Part shown: piece by piece, positions 60,933 through 64,000 of the stretch
How the letters are laid out: every line of letters begins with the position of its first letter
How positions within the stretch are numbered: the stretch's first letter is position 1
Assembly (NCBI GenBank): GCA_011524395.1
Contig: WTKN01000217.1
Location: forward strand, 35,349-99,348
From: Moorena sp. SS36440bin_2
GTDB lineage: Bacteria > Cyanobacteriota > Cyanobacteriia > Cyanobacteriales > Coleofasciculaceae
DNA length: 64,000 bases
Reading direction: 5' to 3'
Notes under the pieces: generated by a model
What the model saw: only the letters and a program-made list of their open reading frames with translations
Database searches by the model: none
Told to the model about the DNA's origin: nothing
Program-made: the position numbers and the translations under genes

Positions 60933-61796
60933 ATGACATTAAGTCTTGAAAAATTGAGTCTTGAAAAACAGATTCAGGAATTTTATGATGCCTCTTCTGG
61001 CTTGTGGGAAGCCGTTTGGGGTGAACATATGCACCATGGCTATTATGGCTGGGCGGGTACTGAGAAGAAAAACCGACATCAAGCACAAATTGACTTGATT
61101 GACGAATTGCTCTGTTGGGCTGAAGTGGAGCAAGCTAGTACTATTCTGGATGTCGGTTGTGGGATTGGTGGGAGTTCACTTTATTTAGCCCAACAGTTTG
61201 AAGCAAATGTTACTGGCATTACCTTAAGTCCAGTTCAAGCATCACGAGGAACTCAACGAGCGCAAGAGGCTGGGTTGGCGACACGGGTTCAGTTTCAGGT
61301 TGCTAATGCTTTGGATATGCCTTTTGCTGATGAAACCTTTGATTTTGTCTGGTCGATGGAGAGTGGAGAACATATGCCGGACAAGCAACAGTTTCTTCAG
61401 GAATGTTATCGGGTGCTTAAACCTGGGGGAAGGTTTTTAATGGCAACTTGGTGTCATCGTCCGATAACCTTGGCGACGGGACAATTGACAACAGATGAAC
61501 AGCAGCATTTGGCTGAGATTTATCGAGTTTACTGTTTGCCTTATGTGATTTCTTTGCAGGAGTATGAGGAAATTGCTGGCAATTTGAATTTCCAAAGTAT
61601 TCGCACGGCGGATTGGTCAGATGCGGTTGAACCGTTTTGGGATATTGTGATTGATTCTGCTTTTGAGCCGAAAGCGATTTTAGGGTTGCTTAAAAGTAAT
61701 TGGAAAATTCTGGAAGCGGCACTGTCGATGGGGTTAATGAGTCGAGGGTATCGCCGAGGGTTGATTCGTTATGGGTTGTTGTCTGGAACCAAGTGA
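60933..61796 (+). CDS. Gamma-tocopherol methyltransferase-like enzyme
   Basis: 287 residues from the ATG at 60933; an earlier TTG at 60900 is less likely. FYDASSGLWEAVWGEHMHHG and YYGW, the SAM loop ILDVGCGIGGSSLYLA, VTGITLSPVQASRG, FVWSMESGEHMPDK and the long C-terminal ATWCHRPI...YCLPYVISL block agree with the cyanobacterial and plant tocopherol C-methyltransferase as I remember it. It would convert gamma- to alpha-tocopherol in the membrane, protecting lipids from oxidation. Related sarcosine or MPBQ methyltransferases share the fold but not the HMHHGYYG block. Confidence 0.9.
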   Translation: MTLSLEKLSLEKQIQEFYDASSGLWEAVWGEHMHHGYYGWAGTEKKNRHQAQIDLIDELLCWAEVEQASTILDVGCGIGGSSLYLAQQFEANVTGITLSPVQASRGTQRAQEAGLATRVQFQVANALDMPFADETFDFVWSMESGEHMPDKQQFLQECYRVLKPGGRFLMATWCHRPITLATGQLTTDEQQHLAEIYRVYCLPYVISLQEYEEIAGNLNFQSIRTADWSDAVEPFWDIVIDSAFEPKAILGLLKSNWKILEAALSMGLMSRGYRRGLIRYGLLSGTK

Positions 61797-61839
61797 AGAG
61801 ACCAGGTCAAAGTTGTAGACCATATCAACTATAGCAATC

Positions 61840-62045
61840 CGATCGCATAAGCGATGAAGCTGAGGCCTTTGGCCACGCTACGCGAACGCTTCATCGCTAG
61901 CCAACGCCCTTCGGGCTAATCGCATAAGCGCGGAAGCTGAGGCCTTTGGCCACGCTTGGCCTTTGGCCACGCCAAAGGCGAACGCGTTCGCGTAGCGGAG
62001 GCCGTAGGCCACAACGCTTCCGGAGCGTCGGCTGCACCGAATCGC
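61840..62045. repeat. Large GCGTAGCG/AGGCCTTTGGCC palindromic repeat block
   Basis: Iterated GAGGCCTTTGGCCACGC and its inverse, ACGCGAACGC/GCGTTCGCGTAGCG, and AAGCGATGAAGCTG/CGCTTCATCGCT, forming several nested hairpins over about 200 bp. The block is G/C-rich inside an A/T-rich intergenic region. Units recur at 18759, 56557 and 63853. Confidence 0.9.
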
Positions 62046-62238
62046 AATAACCTTTGCCCAGCAAGGATTTCAGATTTTGAATATTTTACACATGATTGAG
62101 TAGGATTGCTATAGGTACTATCACAGCAAGCTCAAACCCATGAGAGGGATATAGTTTTAGTCCAAATTTTTTGCATAAGTGACATGCTCCTATAGCTAAG
62201 TGTATTTTGTAGCTTTAAATTTTAATTAGGAGTAGGTC

Positions 62239-62919
62239 ATGAACCACTTTAGTATAGTGATGGAGTTTTTGGGCGATCGCCAAAGATTCCTGAAGGAGGT
62301 TGACCAAGGGATTAAGATTGATATCAAGATTATCTCTTTATTAATTGCTAGCTCAGCATTTTTTGGGATTTATGGTGCAATTATCGGCTCGTTTAGCGGC
62401 TCTTTCCAGATTATCTCTTCAGCTATCAAACTCCCGGCTCTATACCTTTTAACGTTATTAATTTGTTTACCAACTTTATATTTGTATGAGATTAGCTTAG
62501 GTTGTAAACGTAGTTTTGGGCAGTACATAGTTTTGCTTTTGGCGGCGACATCTGTGATTAGTGTGATGCTATTTGGCTTTGCTCCTATCACTTTCTTTTT
62601 CCGTCTTTCAATTCATAATTATCAATTTTTTCAGCTCTTAAATCTAGTCATACTTGGCATCACTGGGTTAATTGGTATCAATGTATTTTACCAATGTATG
62701 CGATTTATCACTGAGCAAGAAGCTGAAAACAAAAAATATCGCACTAGGCTTCTTAAAGCTTGGTTAGTGCTGTATGGATTTGTTGGTAGCCAATTGGGAT
62801 GGACTCTCAGACCATTTTTCGGAGATCCTGGGGAACCTTTTGCCGTATTTCGCGACTTAGAGAGTAATTTTTATATGCATGTATTGGAGTTAATTGGTAA
62901 AATCTTGGGTTGGGTTTAA
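62239..62919 (+). CDS. Polytopic membrane protein of unknown function
   Basis: 226 residues. There are five or so hydrophobic segments: 28-50 (IIS...FFGIYGAIIGS), 60-80, 90-115 (GQYIVLLLAATSVISVMLFG), 125-150 (LLNLVILGITGLIGINVFYQ) and 170-185. A hydrophilic region is at about 152-168 (RFITEQEAENKKYRTR). The arrangement resembles Yip1-like membrane proteins, but I do not recognise a specific family. AATTAGGAGTAGGTC precedes the ATG (AGGAG, 6 nt spacing). It may be in one transcription unit with the membrane gene 209 bp downstream. Confidence 0.75.
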   Translation: MNHFSIVMEFLGDRQRFLKEVDQGIKIDIKIISLLIASSAFFGIYGAIIGSFSGSFQIISSAIKLPALYLLTLLICLPTLYLYEISLGCKRSFGQYIVLLLAATSVISVMLFGFAPITFFFRLSIHNYQFFQLLNLVILGITGLIGINVFYQCMRFITEQEAENKKYRTRLLKAWLVLYGFVGSQLGWTLRPFFGDPGEPFAVFRDLESNFYMHVLELIGKILGWV

Positions 62920-63128
62920 GGCTTACTATTGATTTGCTGTTTTCAAGCCACACTTGTGGCAGCTATAGCGCTGCGGGCAGCGCTATTTATTATATCGATA
63001 ACGGATGGGATTGCTTGGGTGGAAGTAAGAGGACTTGATTTATTCCCGGTGTGATTTTAACTACTGACTGGTGGGTGATTGGAATTGGTTAAAGATATCA
63101 TAAAATGGTGTAACAGGAGCGAGATTAT

Positions 63129-63845
63129 ATGTCATCAAATTTAGGAAATTTACAGATTACGTCAGAGGATATCAGAAACCTGGTAGATCTTAGTTTTGCT
63201 AAGCTTGTGGCTATTGATTTTTGTCGGGGGTTTATCTTTAAGAAGCCTAAGCATATATTATCGGTTCTGTTAACTGAGATATTTATATTGGGTCTGAGTT
63301 TAATTTTCTTTTTGCCTCCAATCCTGATTTTTATGAAAAATTCAGGCAATTTGCCTGAAGACCAGGCTGGGATAACTGGGCTATTTACTATACTGGTGGG
63401 ATTGTTTGTGTCAGGGATAGTGATTGGTAATGTATATCTTTATAAACAAGGAAAGCGAATTAAGTCTTTGGTTAGGTTAATGGATCAGGTTGATAACTAT
63501 AATGGTGTGATTAAAGCGATTGAGTTAGCTGAACGAATAGAGGCCATTGAGGGTTCAGGTACTGAGTCTAAACAATCTGAAAGCCGGATAAAAGTTATTG
63601 AATCTATAGCGATTACTAAACAAAGTTTAGTGAATGCTTTACAAGTGGAAAATTTAATCAGAAGTCATAATAATTTAATTGACAGTCGTCAGGTATTTTT
63701 AAGCAATCTTGATGATAATTTAGCTACTTTGATGGCTTTTGAGCTGAGTGACGAAACTGGTGAATATGGTCGCTTACTTAATCAGTCTATTCAGATTGGT
63801 ATGAGTGTACATAAGGAGGTAATAAATTTACAAGGTAAGCGCTAG
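63129..63845 (+). CDS. Two-TM protein with helical C-terminus, unknown function
   Basis: 238 residues. Two membrane segments are at about 44-68 (LSVLLTEIFILGLSLIFFLP) and 84-104 (LFTILVGLFVSGIVIGNVYL). A long helical and probably coiled-coil cytoplasmic domain follows (SLVRLMDQVDNYNGVIKAIE; LAERIEAIEG; SITKQSLVNALQVENLIRS). No recognisable catalytic motif. It follows the previous membrane gene on the same strand and the two may act together. TAACAGGAGCGAG upstream gives a plausible AGGAG site. Confidence 0.72.
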   Translation: MSSNLGNLQITSEDIRNLVDLSFAKLVAIDFCRGFIFKKPKHILSVLLTEIFILGLSLIFFLPPILIFMKNSGNLPEDQAGITGLFTILVGLFVSGIVIGNVYLYKQGKRIKSLVRLMDQVDNYNGVIKAIELAERIEAIEGSGTESKQSESRIKVIESIAITKQSLVNALQVENLIRSHNNLIDSRQVFLSNLDDNLATLMAFELSDETGEYGRLLNQSIQIGMSVHKEVINLQGKR

Positions 63846-63852
63846 TTAGTTG

Positions 63853-63885
63853 TTCGCGTAGCGTGGCCTTTTGGCCAAGGTTGTC
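63853..63885. repeat. GCGTAGCG-type palindrome, last copy
   Basis: GTTCGCGTAGCGTGGCC followed by TTTTGGCCAAGG, the same family as at 61840. Beyond it an AATGCAG repeat (about 63901-63918) and an A/T tract lead to the window edge. Confidence 0.75.
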
Positions 63886-64000
63886 GGTCTGCCGAATTAA
63901 GAATGCAGAATGCAGAATGTATAATTATTATTATTAATTAATAATTAAGCTGTTGCGCATTTAAATTGGGTATAATAGAGTTAACAGCCATTCAATAAAA

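Overview
The window looks like a stretch of chromosome from a filamentous cyanobacterium. Evidence: the plastid/cyanobacterial ribosomal protein PSRP-3, a gamma-tocopherol methyltransferase, a DUF1400 alpha/beta hydrolase, an atpB-atpC pair separate from the other ATP synthase genes, a minCDE operon, a PEP-CTERM protein, many GCGATCGC (HIP1) octamers, and abundant simple 7-8-mer arrays and GCGTAGCG palindromes. The repeat load and the number of secreted repeat proteins suggest a large-genome marine form such as Moorena, but this is inference; no rRNA or other taxonomic marker is present.

Layout. 1-8.2 kb: a 5'-truncated TPR protein, an MFS transporter, a sugar-type ABC operon without ATPase (lipoprotein plus two permeases), a HAD hydrolase and PSRP-3. 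8.4-14.5 kb: atpB-atpC, minC-minD-minE and a four-carbon acid sugar kinase, all on the minus strand. 15-18.6 kb: lysyl-tRNA synthetase with a C-terminal KTSC domain, and phosphoglucomutase. 19.3-30.6 kb: a tandem array of five paralogous secreted-type genes. Each encodes a predicted CBM6-like domain followed by an FG-GAP-like propeller. Four of the five have a 0.62-0.71 kb conserved non-coding leader with an inverted repeat, and all end at a related downstream hairpin. The leader of copy 3 is replaced by a transposase remnant. 30.6-43.1 kb: thioesterase, secreted TPR protein, MsrA, thermonuclease-like lipoprotein, pentapeptide protein, methyltransferase, an alpha/beta-hydrolase fused to a solute-binding domain, and a full-length 5-oxoprolinase. 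43-50.6 kb: small secreted proteins, a secreted cyclase-family enzyme, a small membrane protein, YjbQ, an SGNH-like protein and a PEP-CTERM protein. 50.6-57.2 kb: a long leader with a small ORF, a PhnD-like binding protein plus histidine kinase operon, a TldE-like protein and a decayed IS200/IS605-type element. 57.2-64 kb: a TPR protein, KtrA and KtrB potassium uptake, gamma-tocopherol methyltransferase and two membrane proteins of unknown function.

The most distinctive part is the five-gene array. Its members share leaders, terminators and a C-terminal octapeptide, and lack signal peptides. They also show gene conversion: a block of 1,229 bp appears identical in copies 4 and 5, while the copy 5 N-terminus resembles copy 2. 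A 101-bp hairpin element sits at the same place in the leaders of copies 1 and 2, and copies 4 and 5 show the empty site. Other points of interest are the hydrolase-binding-protein fusion, the binding protein-kinase pair without a transporter, and the KTSC-tailed LysRS. No tRNA, rRNA or CRISPR array was recognised.
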